From Candidatus Poribacteria bacterium (GTDB lineage: Bacteria; Poribacteria; WGA-4E; WGA-3G), in NCBI GenBank assembly GCA_028818705.1, contig JAPPNJ010000001.1, positions 124,001 to 188,000 on the forward strand: a stretch of 64,000 bases of DNA, given 5' to 3'. Every line of letters starts with the position of its first letter. Position 1 is the stretch's first letter. Below are positions 8,535 to 17,058 of this stretch, piece by piece. A program made the translations under genes and the position numbers. The notes under the pieces are model-generated. The model was not told the DNA's origin and ran no database searches. It saw only the letters and a program-made list of their open reading frames with translations.

Positions 8535-9587
8535 ATGAGCGAATCTGTCAAGGGAGCGACAGAATACTGTTTCTCTTTTGGACCATGGAATATACAGGAG
8601 GGAGCAGATCCTTTTGGACCGCCTGTTCGAGAATCGTTTAGTTTTGATAAGAAAGTCGGATTTTATCGAGATCTTGGTTTTGTTGGCATCCAATTCCATG
8701 ATGATGACATTGTCCCGGATATAGATGAGAAAACACACGCACAGTTGATAGCACAGACGAAAAAGGTCAAGGCACAACTCAATGATCACGGTTTGACAGC
8801 AGAGGTGGTTGCTCCACGGTTGTGGGAATCTCCACAGACTATTGATGGTGCTTACACATCTAATTCCGCGAAAGAACGAGCATACGCGCTGGAACGTTCA
8901 AAACGGTGCGTAGATATTGCCAACGAGATTGGGTGCAAAAACCTCGTGTTGTGGCTTGCTCGCGAAGGCACTTACATTCGAGAAACGAAATCGTCGTCAG
9001 ATGCGGTTGGACAGATTCTTGATGCCATAAATGCATTACTCGAATACGACTCAGAAATCCGAATTTTAATTGAACCCAAACCAAATGAGCCGATGGACAT
9101 TGCCTACATCCCTACGATTGGGCATGCGATCGGTTTAGCTTATGCCAGCGACGCACCGGAGCGTGTTGGCGGGTTAATTGAAAGTGCACACGCCATTCTG
9201 GCTGGGTTAGAGCCATCTGACGAAATGGGTTATGCCCTTTACCATAAGAAACTCTGGAGTGTACATCTGAACGATCAGAATGGGCTAAAATTCGACCAAG
9301 ATAAGGCATTCGGCTCAGTCAATTTGCGGAGAGCGTTCAACCAGGTCCGGATTCTTGAAGAAAATGGGTATGGCAGCAATGGTGAATTCATCGGGTTAGA
9401 TGTGAAAGTTATGCGAACACAACCGCGCGACATCTCAACAAAACATTTATTGAGCAGTCGCCGAACTTTCCTTAACTTACTTGAGAAAGTCCGTACACTG
9501 AATAAAAATGTCGAGCAGGAGTTTATAGCAGCCCGAGACTATGAAGGTTTGGATTTCTATATTCTCGAACACCTTCTTGGGGCATAA
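8535..9587 (+). CDS. xylA: Xylose isomerase-like protein
   Basis: A 350-residue TIM-barrel isomerase. The XylA active-site pattern is complete and in order: QFHDDD (H55, D58), IEPKPNEP (E180, K182), E216 and H219 in GLIESAH, NDQNGLKFDQD (D247, D254, D256) and GLDVK (D289). These are the catalytic histidine and the residues that bind the two divalent metals in xylose isomerases. At 350 residues it is shorter than the usual 385-440, so it may act on xylose or a related aldose. An AGGAG ribosome site precedes the ATG. Its stop overlaps the next gene's first base (TAATG). A xylulokinase-like FGGY gene is present at 36248 but is not linked. Confidence 0.85.
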   Translation: MSESVKGATEYCFSFGPWNIQEGADPFGPPVRESFSFDKKVGFYRDLGFVGIQFHDDDIVPDIDEKTHAQLIAQTKKVKAQLNDHGLTAEVVAPRLWESPQTIDGAYTSNSAKERAYALERSKRCVDIANEIGCKNLVLWLAREGTYIRETKSSSDAVGQILDAINALLEYDSEIRILIEPKPNEPMDIAYIPTIGHAIGLAYASDAPERVGGLIESAHAILAGLEPSDEMGYALYHKKLWSVHLNDQNGLKFDQDKAFGSVNLRRAFNQVRILEENGYGSNGEFIGLDVKVMRTQPRDISTKHLLSSRRTFLNLLEKVRTLNKNVEQEFIAARDYEGLDFYILEHLLGA

Positions 9588-10324
9588 TGTTTACAGGAAC
9601 GCGCGTGAATAGTTTATGCAAGGCACGCCAATTCAACGAAGAAGAACAAAGGCGTCAGAGGACAAAAACAGACATGACAACGGATAAGAGCCCACTACAC
9701 GAGGCGAGCGGTCCGTGCTATCGAGCAGTGCTGCTCGTCGGTCCCCCAGGTGTTGGTAAAGGAACACAAGGGAAGATGCTGTCACAAATTCCCGGTATTT
9801 TCCATGTTTCCAGTGGGGATATGTTCCGCGAACTTGACCGCACCTCAAAATTTGGACAAATTTTCCAAGAATACGCAGGCATCGGCAAGTTAGTTCCAGA
9901 CGATATTACAATCAAAATCTGGCAAGACTACATGGCGACAAAAGTACGTGAGCAGACTTACAACTCGAAAAACGATCTACTCATCCTTGACGGCATCCCC
10001 CGTAACATTACGCAAGCGAATTTGATGGCACCTTTTGTACAGGTCTTTAAAGTCATTTACATGGTGTGCGAAGATCGAGAAGTGATGTTCAAACGTATCC
10101 GCGGGCGCTCACTGAAAGAGAACCGCATTGACGATGCCGAAGAACTGGTGGTTCGCTACCGGTGGGATGTTTACAAACGGGAAACTGAACCGTTAATCGA
10201 CTACTATCCACAGGAACGGATTCGGATTGTAGATGCCAATACGCTTGCTGCCGATGTGCTTTACCAAATCTTATCAACTATCGTCCCCATTCAGAAGAAG
10301 TATTTTGAACCACCGCTGATGTAA
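9587..10324 (+). CDS. Adenylate kinase family protein with short lid
   Basis: A P-loop nucleoside monophosphate kinase of up to 245 residues. It has Walker A GPPGVGKGTQ, the AMP-site pattern HVSSGDMFRE, GIPRN (in place of the usual GFPR) and RIDD near the C-terminal third, all as in adenylate kinases (ATP + AMP to 2 ADP). Between RIRGRS and RIDD there are only four residues, so the lid is the short, non-zinc type. The ATG at 9587 overlaps the upstream isomerase stop by one base. An alternative start at 9674 (MTTDKSPLH), with AGAGGA upstream, removes a basic N-terminal extension that is not part of the family fold. Coupling to a sugar isomerase is unusual. Confidence 0.88.
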   Translation: MFTGTRVNSLCKARQFNEEEQRRQRTKTDMTTDKSPLHEASGPCYRAVLLVGPPGVGKGTQGKMLSQIPGIFHVSSGDMFRELDRTSKFGQIFQEYAGIGKLVPDDITIKIWQDYMATKVREQTYNSKNDLLILDGIPRNITQANLMAPFVQVFKVIYMVCEDREVMFKRIRGRSLKENRIDDAEELVVRYRWDVYKRETEPLIDYYPQERIRIVDANTLAADVLYQILSTIVPIQKKYFEPPLM

Positions 10325-10368
10325 TCGGACCCAAAAAGCTGCCGATACGATCCCTTCCTCTCTGTGTT

Positions 10369-12054
10369 TCACTGGACGCGCTGATAGAGTCGGAGTTCAG
10401 GATGCGCGAGTGCGCGTATGGGAAATGGGGCACCGGTATCGGATATCTGGATACCCAAGAACCGCGGTGTACGCTGGAATGTCTTGTGTAATACATACAG
10501 GCTGCCATCTCCTAAAACCCGCTCGTAAAATGTCAGTGTCTCCTCCATTTTAATTTCATTGAGAGGATACCAGTCCTGCTCTTGATAATTCTGGGGATAT
10601 TTTTGGTATCTTTGGAACACTTCCAGATCCGGCACAAGGATAAGAACCCAATCTGCCCCTTCATCTGCCGCTTCCAAATCTAAATCTGGAAGAAGCCAGT
10701 CGAATAAGACTTCTGGCGCCCGGGAGATAGATGCTTCTTGTGGAATGTGCTCTGATATCCATTCGGTCGCCGCAATCCGGGTAGGTTTTTCAATTAGGGT
10801 AAGGGCAAAAGCAACAGTATAAACCGACGTGTAAAGCACTACAATACTCCCTACGATTATACGCATCCACTTCCCAAACATAATATACTGCGTTATCTGA
10901 GCAGAATTTTTGGCATTTCCAATTTTCTGTCGATGGGCGCCCCTGAAAAGCACCTCCACACCACACGGAATGCGCACAAGAACCTCCGCGGCGAGCACCA
11001 TAAGGGTTGGATAGAGTATTAGCAGATGACGTGCAAATTTAATTTTATGTGCCCCGATGAAGAGTAAATACGGAATAACAAAGGCAAGCAGAAATACTTC
11101 CAATGTAGACAACCTGCTGATCCCTCTCCAAAGGGAAATGAGACTTCGCAATAGACCAAAACTGACCAAGAGAGTTAGTGGCAACCCCATGCCCCACTTC
11201 AGGAGGGTCCATAGATAGGTAAATCGCTGCAGCCAACCGGCGTCGCCTGTTGCGATGAGACCGAAGTGTCCCCGGTGATAGTGGGTCGCTTCATACCAAA
11301 AGTCCTCAAAGAAAAGGTTCCATTCTGGTGAAATTAGATCGATTAGCCAGTAGGGGCAGAGGAGCGTGAAGGTTAAGATAGAAACTCCAATAACCGCCGC
11401 AATCCTCCTATAAAATCCCTTGTTACCTATGAAACACAACAGAGAAAAACCGACGAAGATCGTTGTAAACTTGACTGCAAAACCCAATCCCGCAATGACA
11501 CCAAGCCATATTGCTGTTTGAAATGTAAGTGTGTCTGAAGCAGAACGTGAACGTACTACAATCCAGAGGAACAACGTCACACAGAAGGTGGCTGGGATGT
11601 CAACGAGTGCAAAACGTGATTCGTTGGTAGCGTGTAACATGGCAACAGCGAGTAACGCCGATGCTATTTGTCCTACCTGCCTGCTATGACACCGCAGCCC
11701 AATATAATAGGTAAACCAGAGTGTCGCCGTGGATAAGAGCGTATTGATGCTTCGCGCCAATAAAATCACACGGGCTTCCGTCAAGTCGAAGCCACAGAAT
11801 GAGAGCAGTTTACCCATCAAAGCGATTAGATAAAACCATGCTGTGCCGGGCCAGTTGTAAATTTGGGGGACTGCTGTGAAATGAATGAGATTTAGGACAT
11901 CTTGCGCGATGAATATCTCACGAGGATCTGGAGCATCAGGCAAGCCGACATTAATACCGATGAGGCGGAGACCGAAGCCGCCAATGAGGATTGCAGAGAT
12001 AACGCAGTTATCAGAGGAACTAAGAAAGTTTCTGAACACTCGAAGCAATCTCAT
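10369..12054 (-). CDS. GT39-type membrane glycosyltransferase (ArnT/PMT-like)
   Basis: A protein of about 560 residues with roughly 10-12 hydrophobic spans in the N-terminal two thirds and a hydrophilic C-terminal domain. The first loop has GLPDAPDPREIFIAQDVL followed by IYNWPGTAWFYLI, matching the acidic loop plus conserved P-x-hh segment of lipid-linked sugar transferases (PMT_2, ArnT, DPM-dependent mannosyltransferases). These move a sugar from a polyprenyl phosphate to a protein or lipid on the outer face of the inner membrane. The start is uncertain: 12054 (MRLLRVFRNF) overlaps the upstream GNAT gene by 35 bases, whereas 12129 would overlap it by 110. The acceptor is unknown. Confidence 0.78.
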   Translation of the reverse strand: MRLLRVFRNFLSSSDNCVISAILIGGFGLRLIGINVGLPDAPDPREIFIAQDVLNLIHFTAVPQIYNWPGTAWFYLIALMGKLLSFCGFDLTEARVILLARSINTLLSTATLWFTYYIGLRCHSRQVGQIASALLAVAMLHATNESRFALVDIPATFCVTLFLWIVVRSRSASDTLTFQTAIWLGVIAGLGFAVKFTTIFVGFSLLCFIGNKGFYRRIAAVIGVSILTFTLLCPYWLIDLISPEWNLFFEDFWYEATHYHRGHFGLIATGDAGWLQRFTYLWTLLKWGMGLPLTLLVSFGLLRSLISLWRGISRLSTLEVFLLAFVIPYLLFIGAHKIKFARHLLILYPTLMVLAAEVLVRIPCGVEVLFRGAHRQKIGNAKNSAQITQYIMFGKWMRIIVGSIVVLYTSVYTVAFALTLIEKPTRIAATEWISEHIPQEASISRAPEVLFDWLLPDLDLEAADEGADWVLILVPDLEVFQRYQKYPQNYQEQDWYPLNEIKMEETLTFYERVLGDGSLYVLHKTFQRTPRFLGIQISDTGAPFPIRALAHPELRLYQRVQ

Positions 12055-12583
12055 TTTTAGAGAGACCCAGTTTTTCAAAAACATCTCGCCAACGCAGCTT
12101 GTGATTTTCACGGATAGATATCGGAACAAACCCGAGATTGAGATAATTCTTGATTGCAGGCAGGCGAAAATCGTCAGTGTCTAACACCACACACGTCAGA
12201 CGCTGTGCTTTAAAATAGTGCAGGAGAAACAGGGTTAGCCACTTTCCGAGCTTGTGTCCGGTGTGTTCTGGAAGGACAGCAAGCATATCGATGTAGCCAA
12301 CTCGCTCATCACGAAAGCACCTCTGCCATGCGCATGCCGTGCCGATAGGAAGCCCTTCATAGACAGCAAAAAAGAACCCGTTCGGATCGAAATCGGGTTG
12401 GTTGATAACGTTGGCGTAGGTATCTTGAGCAGTTCTTCCTTGGTCCACAAAGGCAGTGTCCATTATTCGTGCCCAATGGATTTCGTCGCCTTTTTGGTAG
12501 GTTCGGATGTGATAGCCATTAGAACATTGGAGATCAGGTAGATCTTCCAAATTGCGCCGAACCATTCTGAGTTGATCTTCCAT
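12020..12583 (-). CDS. GNAT family N-acetyltransferase (tandem copy 2)
   Basis: A 187-residue GNAT protein. The N-terminal part reads GYHIRTYQKGDEIHWARI. The acetyl-CoA pyrophosphate loop is LPEHTGHKLGKWL (about 115-127), a variant of Q/RxxGxG/A, and the C-terminal strand is YLNLGFVP. It is clearly paralogous to the next gene upstream, sharing RMVR.NLE.LP, HTGHKLGKW and LDTDDFR.PA.K.YLNLGF. The two genes are 6 bases apart. This family includes small-molecule and antibiotic acetyltransferases; the substrate cannot be read from sequence. Its 3' end overlaps the glycosyltransferase gene. Confidence 0.85.
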   Translation of the reverse strand: MEDQLRMVRRNLEDLPDLQCSNGYHIRTYQKGDEIHWARIMDTAFVDQGRTAQDTYANVINQPDFDPNGFFFAVYEGLPIGTACAWQRCFRDERVGYIDMLAVLPEHTGHKLGKWLTLFLLHYFKAQRLTCVVLDTDDFRLPAIKNYLNLGFVPISIRENHKLRWRDVFEKLGLSKNEIASSVQKLS

Positions 12584-12589
12584 TGACTT

Positions 12590-13186
12590 CTAAGCTGAGA
12601 CCTTCGCCCACAGTCCATCAGGGAGTACTCTTTGGACGCTTTCGATTTGCGAGGTCATTGGCGGTAGTTTCAATTTCTCGAAAATCTTTCGCCACCGCTC
12701 TGGTTGCCCTTCTTCAACATAGACGGGTATGAATCCTAAATTCAGATAGGTTTTAACAGCCGGAATACGAAAATCATCAGTATCCAGCTTGGCACATTTG
12801 AACCCATTGTCCCGAAGATAGCGGAGAACGGCGAGTGAAACCCATTTTCCAAGCTTATGTCCGGTATGCTCAGTGACGACTCCCACCATGTGGACGTTCC
12901 CCACATCCCTTTCATCAAGAGCATCCGTCCACGCGCAGGCGGTTCCAACGGGAATGTCACGATACGTTGCCAAGTAGAACCCGTCAGGAAGAAATACATC
13001 TCTCTCCGTAATCTGATCCCTCGTATCTTGTGCAGTGCGTTCCGTGCCGCCAAACGAGTCACTGATGATACGTGCCCAATGCTCTTCATCGCCGTCGCGG
13101 TAAGAGCGCATGCCATAGCCTGCTGGGAGTTCAAGTTTCGGTAAATTTTCTAAATTGGGACGTACCATCCTGAGCTGTCGTGGCAT
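12590..13186 (-). CDS. GNAT family N-acetyltransferase (tandem copy 1)
   Basis: A 198-residue GNAT protein with GYGMRSYRDGDEEHWARI, then the acetyl-CoA loop TEHTGHKLGKWVS and the closing YLNLGFIPVYVEE. It carries about ten more C-terminal residues than its paralogue downstream. AGGAGCA precedes the ATG. The two copies appear to be an old tandem duplication, because identity is concentrated in the cofactor motifs and the N-terminal box. Probably a two-gene operon leading into the glycosyltransferase. Substrate unknown. Confidence 0.85.
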   Translation of the reverse strand: MPRQLRMVRPNLENLPKLELPAGYGMRSYRDGDEEHWARIISDSFGGTERTAQDTRDQITERDVFLPDGFYLATYRDIPVGTACAWTDALDERDVGNVHMVGVVTEHTGHKLGKWVSLAVLRYLRDNGFKCAKLDTDDFRIPAVKTYLNLGFIPVYVEEGQPERWRKIFEKLKLPPMTSQIESVQRVLPDGLWAKVSA

Positions 13187-13250
13187 TTGCTGCTCCTTTT
13201 CTCATGCTACTACTGTTCCATCCAGTTTCAAATTGGAGGCAACCTCGTTT

Positions 13251-13335
13251 GTAGTAGTGCAATTTATTGCCCGTTTGGGACGTGCGATAATGCACGTCGC
13301 ATTTGGTCGAGTACGCTGCAAAATCGCACTACTAC
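13251..13335. repeat. Inverted-repeat element with inner hairpin
   Basis: The outer arms are perfect over 10 bases: GTAGTAGTGC (13251-13260) and GCACTACTAC (13326-13335), with partial pairing extending on both sides. An inner hairpin is GACGTGC (13279-13285), loop GATAAT, GCACGTC (13292-13298). It occupies most of the 335-base divergent spacer between the GNAT gene and aroK, and looks like a small palindromic element. Confidence 0.7.
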
Positions 13336-13439
13336 GAACTGCCCCTTAAATTCAAAATAGATAAAACACTACTGCGTTTGCAATAGATTTGCGGGTTATG
13401 CCTTCATTATAGCATACCTCATAAATTCCTGCAAAAACC

Positions 13440-13468
13440 TTTACAATATTTTTTGGAGATGTTATAAT
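13440..13468 (+). promoter_or_regulatory. Sigma70-type promoter for aroK-aroB
   Basis: TTTACA (13440-13445), a 17-base spacer and a perfect TATAAT (13463-13468) lie about 50 bases before the GTG start of aroK. No other gene follows closer. Confidence 0.75.
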
Positions 13469-13521
13469 AGCCACCAATCGTTTATAGCGAAGACGTCACT
13501 CACAATAAAGGCGGAAAACAG

Positions 13522-14067
13522 GTGAAAAGATTGTTCGAAAGAAAGCCCAATATTGTGCTTGTCGGTTTTATGGGAACTGGTAAAACCTCTGTCGGCAGAC
13601 GACTTGCCTCACAACTCCGGATGCGCTATGTAGACACAGACGACATTATTGAGCGTGATAGTGGACGACGCATTAGCAACATCTTCTCGGAAGACGGCGA
13701 ACCTGCCTTTCGCGATCTCGAAAGCGATGCTGTTTGCAAAGCGTCAAAACTGTACAACCACGTTATCTCTACAGGCGGTGGTGCCGTTCTGAGAGAAACC
13801 AACATGAAAGTATTAAAACAGAGTGGCATTATTTTCTGCCTAACAGCAACGCCCGAAGAAATATATCGGCGGGTACGGCATCAGTCTCATCGGCCTCTAC
13901 TCCAAACGCCCGATGCCCTTGCCAAAATCCGGTCGATGTTGGCAGAACGAAAACCATACTATGCGGAAGCTGATTATATGGTGAGAACGACAGGACGTCC
14001 ATTTCGAGAAATTACTGGGTACATCAAACACGTCTACGCGAAAAATACGAGAGGTTCTAAACGGTGA
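13522..14067 (+). CDS. aroK: Shikimate kinase
   Basis: A 181-residue P-loop kinase that phosphorylates shikimate at the 3-hydroxyl in aromatic amino acid synthesis. It has Walker A GFMGTGKTSVGRRLA (about 15-29), the shikimate-binding DTDD and FRDLES patterns, and ISTGGGAV, the family glycine loop. The later R.HRPLL is the lid arginine segment. The start is GTG with AAGGCGG upstream. It overlaps aroB by four bases (GTGA), so the two enzymes are co-translated. Length is normal. Confidence 0.95.
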   Translation: MKRLFERKPNIVLVGFMGTGKTSVGRRLASQLRMRYVDTDDIIERDSGRRISNIFSEDGEPAFRDLESDAVCKASKLYNHVISTGGGAVLRETNMKVLKQSGIIFCLTATPEEIYRRVRHQSHRPLLQTPDALAKIRSMLAERKPYYAEADYMVRTTGRPFREITGYIKHVYAKNTRGSKR

Positions 14068-15158
14068 AAACACTATGTGTGGAACTCGGGGATAACAGTT
14101 ATCCGATCGTTGTCGGCACAAGTCTCCTCGACCAAGTTGGAGAAATGTTGACACCACATATTAAATCAAAAAAGGTGCTTATCGTTTCGGATGCCTTTGT
14201 TAAAGTACGCTATATGCCTGTCGTTCAGCAAAGCCTTGAGGCTGCAGGACTTGACGTAAACACAGTTGAGGTGCCGACTGGCGAAGAGAGCAAATCGTTA
14301 GCGCAATTTTCCCGCATACAAGACAGTTTGGTGACGAATCAACTCGACCGAGGTTCAACGCTCATTGCCTTCGGTGGTGGGGTCGTCGGTGATTTGGGTG
14401 GTTTTGCGGCAGCAGTGTACATGCGTGGTATTCCCTATGTTCAGATTCCAACCACACTACAGGCACAAGTCGACGCCAGCGTTGGTGGCAAGACAGCAAT
14501 CAACCACCCGAAAGGTAAAAACCTCATCGGTGCGTTTCATCAGCCGAAGCTGGTGCTTATTGACGTAGGGACACTTGAAACTTTGCCGCAACGGGATATC
14601 CGAGCGGGACTCATTGAAGTTATCAAAATGGGGGTTATCCGTGATCAAGCCCTGTTTGAGATGGTTGAGGCAAACCTTGATGCTATTTTGAATTTGGATA
14701 ACACGACACTCATTGAGATGATTTCATGCGCCTGCGTCAATAAGGCAGAAATCGTGGCGAAAGATGAAAAAGAGAGTGGGTTACGGATGGTGCTTAACTA
14801 TGGGCATACTTTTGGGCATGCGCTTGAAGCATTGACGCATTACAACAGGTACCGACACGGTGAAGCAGTTTCTATCGGTATGAACTGTGCTGCACAGTTA
14901 GCAAAGAATTTAGGTATGTTCTCTGAAACCGATTTCCAACGGCAACGCGCCCTCTTAACGCGTGCAAAATTGCCACTGGCTCTCCCTCCAGACCTTACCT
15001 CGGAAGCGTTATGTGATGCTATGTATTTAGACAAAAAGACATTAGGCGGCAAACTCCGCCTTATCTTGCCGACGCGTATTGGAGAAGTTGTCGTTCGAGA
15101 TGATATAGACGATCGGCATGTTTTAGAGGCTATTTCGCAATGTAGCGGTTGTCGGTAA
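14064..15158 (+). CDS. aroB: 3-dehydroquinate synthase
   Basis: A 364-residue NAD- and zinc-dependent enzyme converting DAHP to 3-dehydroquinate, the second shikimate-pathway step. It shows GEESKSL, the NAD-binding FGGGVVGDLGGFAA, the PTTLQAQVDASVGGKTAINH block and the metal ligands in NYGHTFGHALE and RHGEAVSIGM. Start GTG, in four-base overlap with aroK. Length is typical. A short TTGGTTA-AGC-TAACCA palindrome (about 15173-15188) follows the stop and could help end transcription. Confidence 0.96.
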   Translation: MKTLCVELGDNSYPIVVGTSLLDQVGEMLTPHIKSKKVLIVSDAFVKVRYMPVVQQSLEAAGLDVNTVEVPTGEESKSLAQFSRIQDSLVTNQLDRGSTLIAFGGGVVGDLGGFAAAVYMRGIPYVQIPTTLQAQVDASVGGKTAINHPKGKNLIGAFHQPKLVLIDVGTLETLPQRDIRAGLIEVIKMGVIRDQALFEMVEANLDAILNLDNTTLIEMISCACVNKAEIVAKDEKESGLRMVLNYGHTFGHALEALTHYNRYRHGEAVSIGMNCAAQLAKNLGMFSETDFQRQRALLTRAKLPLALPPDLTSEALCDAMYLDKKTLGGKLRLILPTRIGEVVVRDDIDDRHVLEAISQCSGCR

Positions 15159-15251
15159 TCGGTTGTCGATACTTGGTTAAGCTAACCAGGTACCAATAAC
15201 TTAACCCATAACTCATAACCCACAACCATTAAACGAGGAAATAGAGCATTT

Positions 15252-16397
15252 ATGAAAAAAACAATTCAATGCCTAATTGCCCACTTGGTTTTATGTATAG
15301 GCATTAGCACTGCGTTTAGCCAAGGACTCGCACCGCCATCAAATGTGACAGCAGTGGATACCCCTAACGACGATGGTAGCAGTATCACTGTTAAATGGGA
15401 CGCGGCACCGGAGGATAGTGGTGTCAGTGGATACCAAATCCTACGACGGATTGCAGGCGGTGGTCTCGAAGAAATTGGTGCACTGTTACCTGCTGGAACG
15501 ACAACTTATGTCGATTCAAATATCGAAAAAGGGTCTACTTATGCCTACATTGTGCGTGCTGTTACCGAAACAGAAGCGACTGTGGACTCTGAAGAGACCG
15601 CTCCAGCCAAAGGGACAGGCGAATGGTTTCACACCGGTAAAATTCCGCTGTTCATTGCGATGATCGCTTTTTCGATTGCGATTGTCACGAGCATTTATCA
15701 GGCTCGCAGTGGTGAAGAAGTTTTCGTTCGGCGGATTCCAGGGCTTGAAGCTGTAAATGAAGCCATCGGTCGCGCCACGGAGATGGGACGCTCAATTCTG
15801 TATGTCCTTGGGCTTGGTGGGGTGAGCGGTCCAGCTACGATTGCAAGCATGAACATTTTAGGACAGGTCGCTCGCCGAACCGCTGATTATGAAACCCCTT
15901 TGCATGTGCCGTGCAACGATCCAATTGTGCTGAACGTGGTCCGCGAGATGGTGAAAGCAGCATATCTCAACGAGGGGCGTCCGGATTCCTATAACGAGGA
16001 CACTATTTTTTTCCTCACCGATAGCCAGTTCGCTTACGCTGCTGGTGTGGACGGTATAATGCTGCGCGAGAAGCCTGCGGCGATATTTCTACAAGGCACA
16101 TTCTTTGCCGAATCACTCATCCTTGCTGAAACGGGGAACTCCATCGGTGCCATTCAGATTGCCGGCACAGACTCTGAGCATCAACTCCCGTTCTTCATCT
16201 CCGCATGCGACTATACTTTAATTGGCGAAGAGCTGTACGCAGCGAGTGCTTACCTTTCCAAAGAACCGATGCTTCTCGGTAGTATCAGGGGGCAAGATTG
16301 GGGAAAGGTGATCATTTTCGCTGTCATCGTGCTGGGTGTGATTCTTGAATTAGCAGGTGTCAACTGGATCACAACACTTCTACAGCGGGTGAGTTAG
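15252..16397 (+). CDS. FN3-domain membrane protein, DUF6754-type
   Basis: A 381-residue protein: signal peptide 1-24, one fibronectin type III domain (about 28-120: PPSNVTAVDTPNDDGSSI, then YQILRR and TYAYIVRAV), and a membrane span at about 130-149. A large conserved soluble region follows, with EEVFVRRIPGLEAVNEAIGR, GRSILYVLGLGG and FFAESLILAETGNSIGAIQI. A C-terminal span covers about 352-372. The core resembles the uncharacterised DUF6754 family; I recognise the layout but know no function for it. First gene of a four-gene membrane operon; the next ribosome site overlaps its stop. Confidence 0.8.
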   Translation: MKKTIQCLIAHLVLCIGISTAFSQGLAPPSNVTAVDTPNDDGSSITVKWDAAPEDSGVSGYQILRRIAGGGLEEIGALLPAGTTTYVDSNIEKGSTYAYIVRAVTETEATVDSEETAPAKGTGEWFHTGKIPLFIAMIAFSIAIVTSIYQARSGEEVFVRRIPGLEAVNEAIGRATEMGRSILYVLGLGGVSGPATIASMNILGQVARRTADYETPLHVPCNDPIVLNVVREMVKAAYLNEGRPDSYNEDTIFFLTDSQFAYAAGVDGIMLREKPAAIFLQGTFFAESLILAETGNSIGAIQIAGTDSEHQLPFFISACDYTLIGEELYAASAYLSKEPMLLGSIRGQDWGKVIIFAVIVLGVILELAGVNWITTLLQRVS

Positions 16398-16405
16398 GAG
16401 GTTTT

Positions 16406-17056
16406 ATGCAACGACAAGTTCCCTTAATTCTGTGCTTTGTTTTCGGAGTTGTGATGATCTTCACACAATTCATCCCACATTCGTCTTCTCAAAGCCTTTA
16501 CCAAGAGATAATTGGGTGGGCATTGATTATCACACCCTTCGCCCTTATCTTGAGCTCACTAACGCTCATCCAAACGCATCTCACACGGATTCGTCGCCGC
16601 GCCGAACATTGGCAATATAGCATCTTTGTATTTGTCGGGATTCTGGCGATGGTTGTGGTAGGTGTGCCGTTTGGACCGCAAAACTCTGTCTTCGAGTGGT
16701 TATTCAATAACATCCAAGTTCCCATGGATGCGACGATGTTTTCCCTCCTCGCTTTCTTCATTGCCTCAGCGGCATACCGTGCTTTTCGAGCGAGGACATT
16801 TGAGGCGAGTTTGCTGTTGATTACGGCTTTAATTGTAATGCTGGGCAACGTTCCGGTAGGCGATCTGTTTTGGAATTCTGTGTTCGCGTGGTTGCCGTGG
16901 GACGATGGTGCATCAAGCATGAAGCAGTGGATTTTGGATAACCCGAATCTCTCAGCGAGACGGGGAATTATCCTCGGCATCAGCTTAGGCGTAATCTCAC
17001 AATCTATCCGGATTATCTTGGGAATTGAACGCTCGTATCTCGGGGGAGGTGACTAA
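16406..17056 (+). CDS. Polytopic membrane protein of unknown function
   Basis: A 216-residue, very hydrophobic protein with about five to six spans (about 5-20, 32-53, 72-88, 105-122, 128-145, 181-200). There is a short basic loop, HLTRIRRRAEHW, after the second span. AGGAGG sits directly before the ATG and overlaps the upstream stop. No family motif recognised. Its position, 8 bases behind the FN3/DUF6754 gene and 2 bases before the next gene, implies one complex or pathway. Confidence 0.7.
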   Translation: MQRQVPLILCFVFGVVMIFTQFIPHSSSQSLYQEIIGWALIITPFALILSSLTLIQTHLTRIRRRAEHWQYSIFVFVGILAMVVVGVPFGPQNSVFEWLFNNIQVPMDATMFSLLAFFIASAAYRAFRARTFEASLLLITALIVMLGNVPVGDLFWNSVFAWLPWDDGASSMKQWILDNPNLSARRGIILGISLGVISQSIRIILGIERSYLGGGD

Positions 17057-17058
17057 CA

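Noticed and set aside
11885..12184. Plus-strand 99-codon frame across the GNAT/glycosyltransferase junction
   Set aside because: Antisense to two supported genes and without motifs.
15174..15188. TTGGTTA/TAACCA palindrome after aroB as a terminator
   Set aside because: Six-base stem with no T run; mentioned with aroB but not listed separately.
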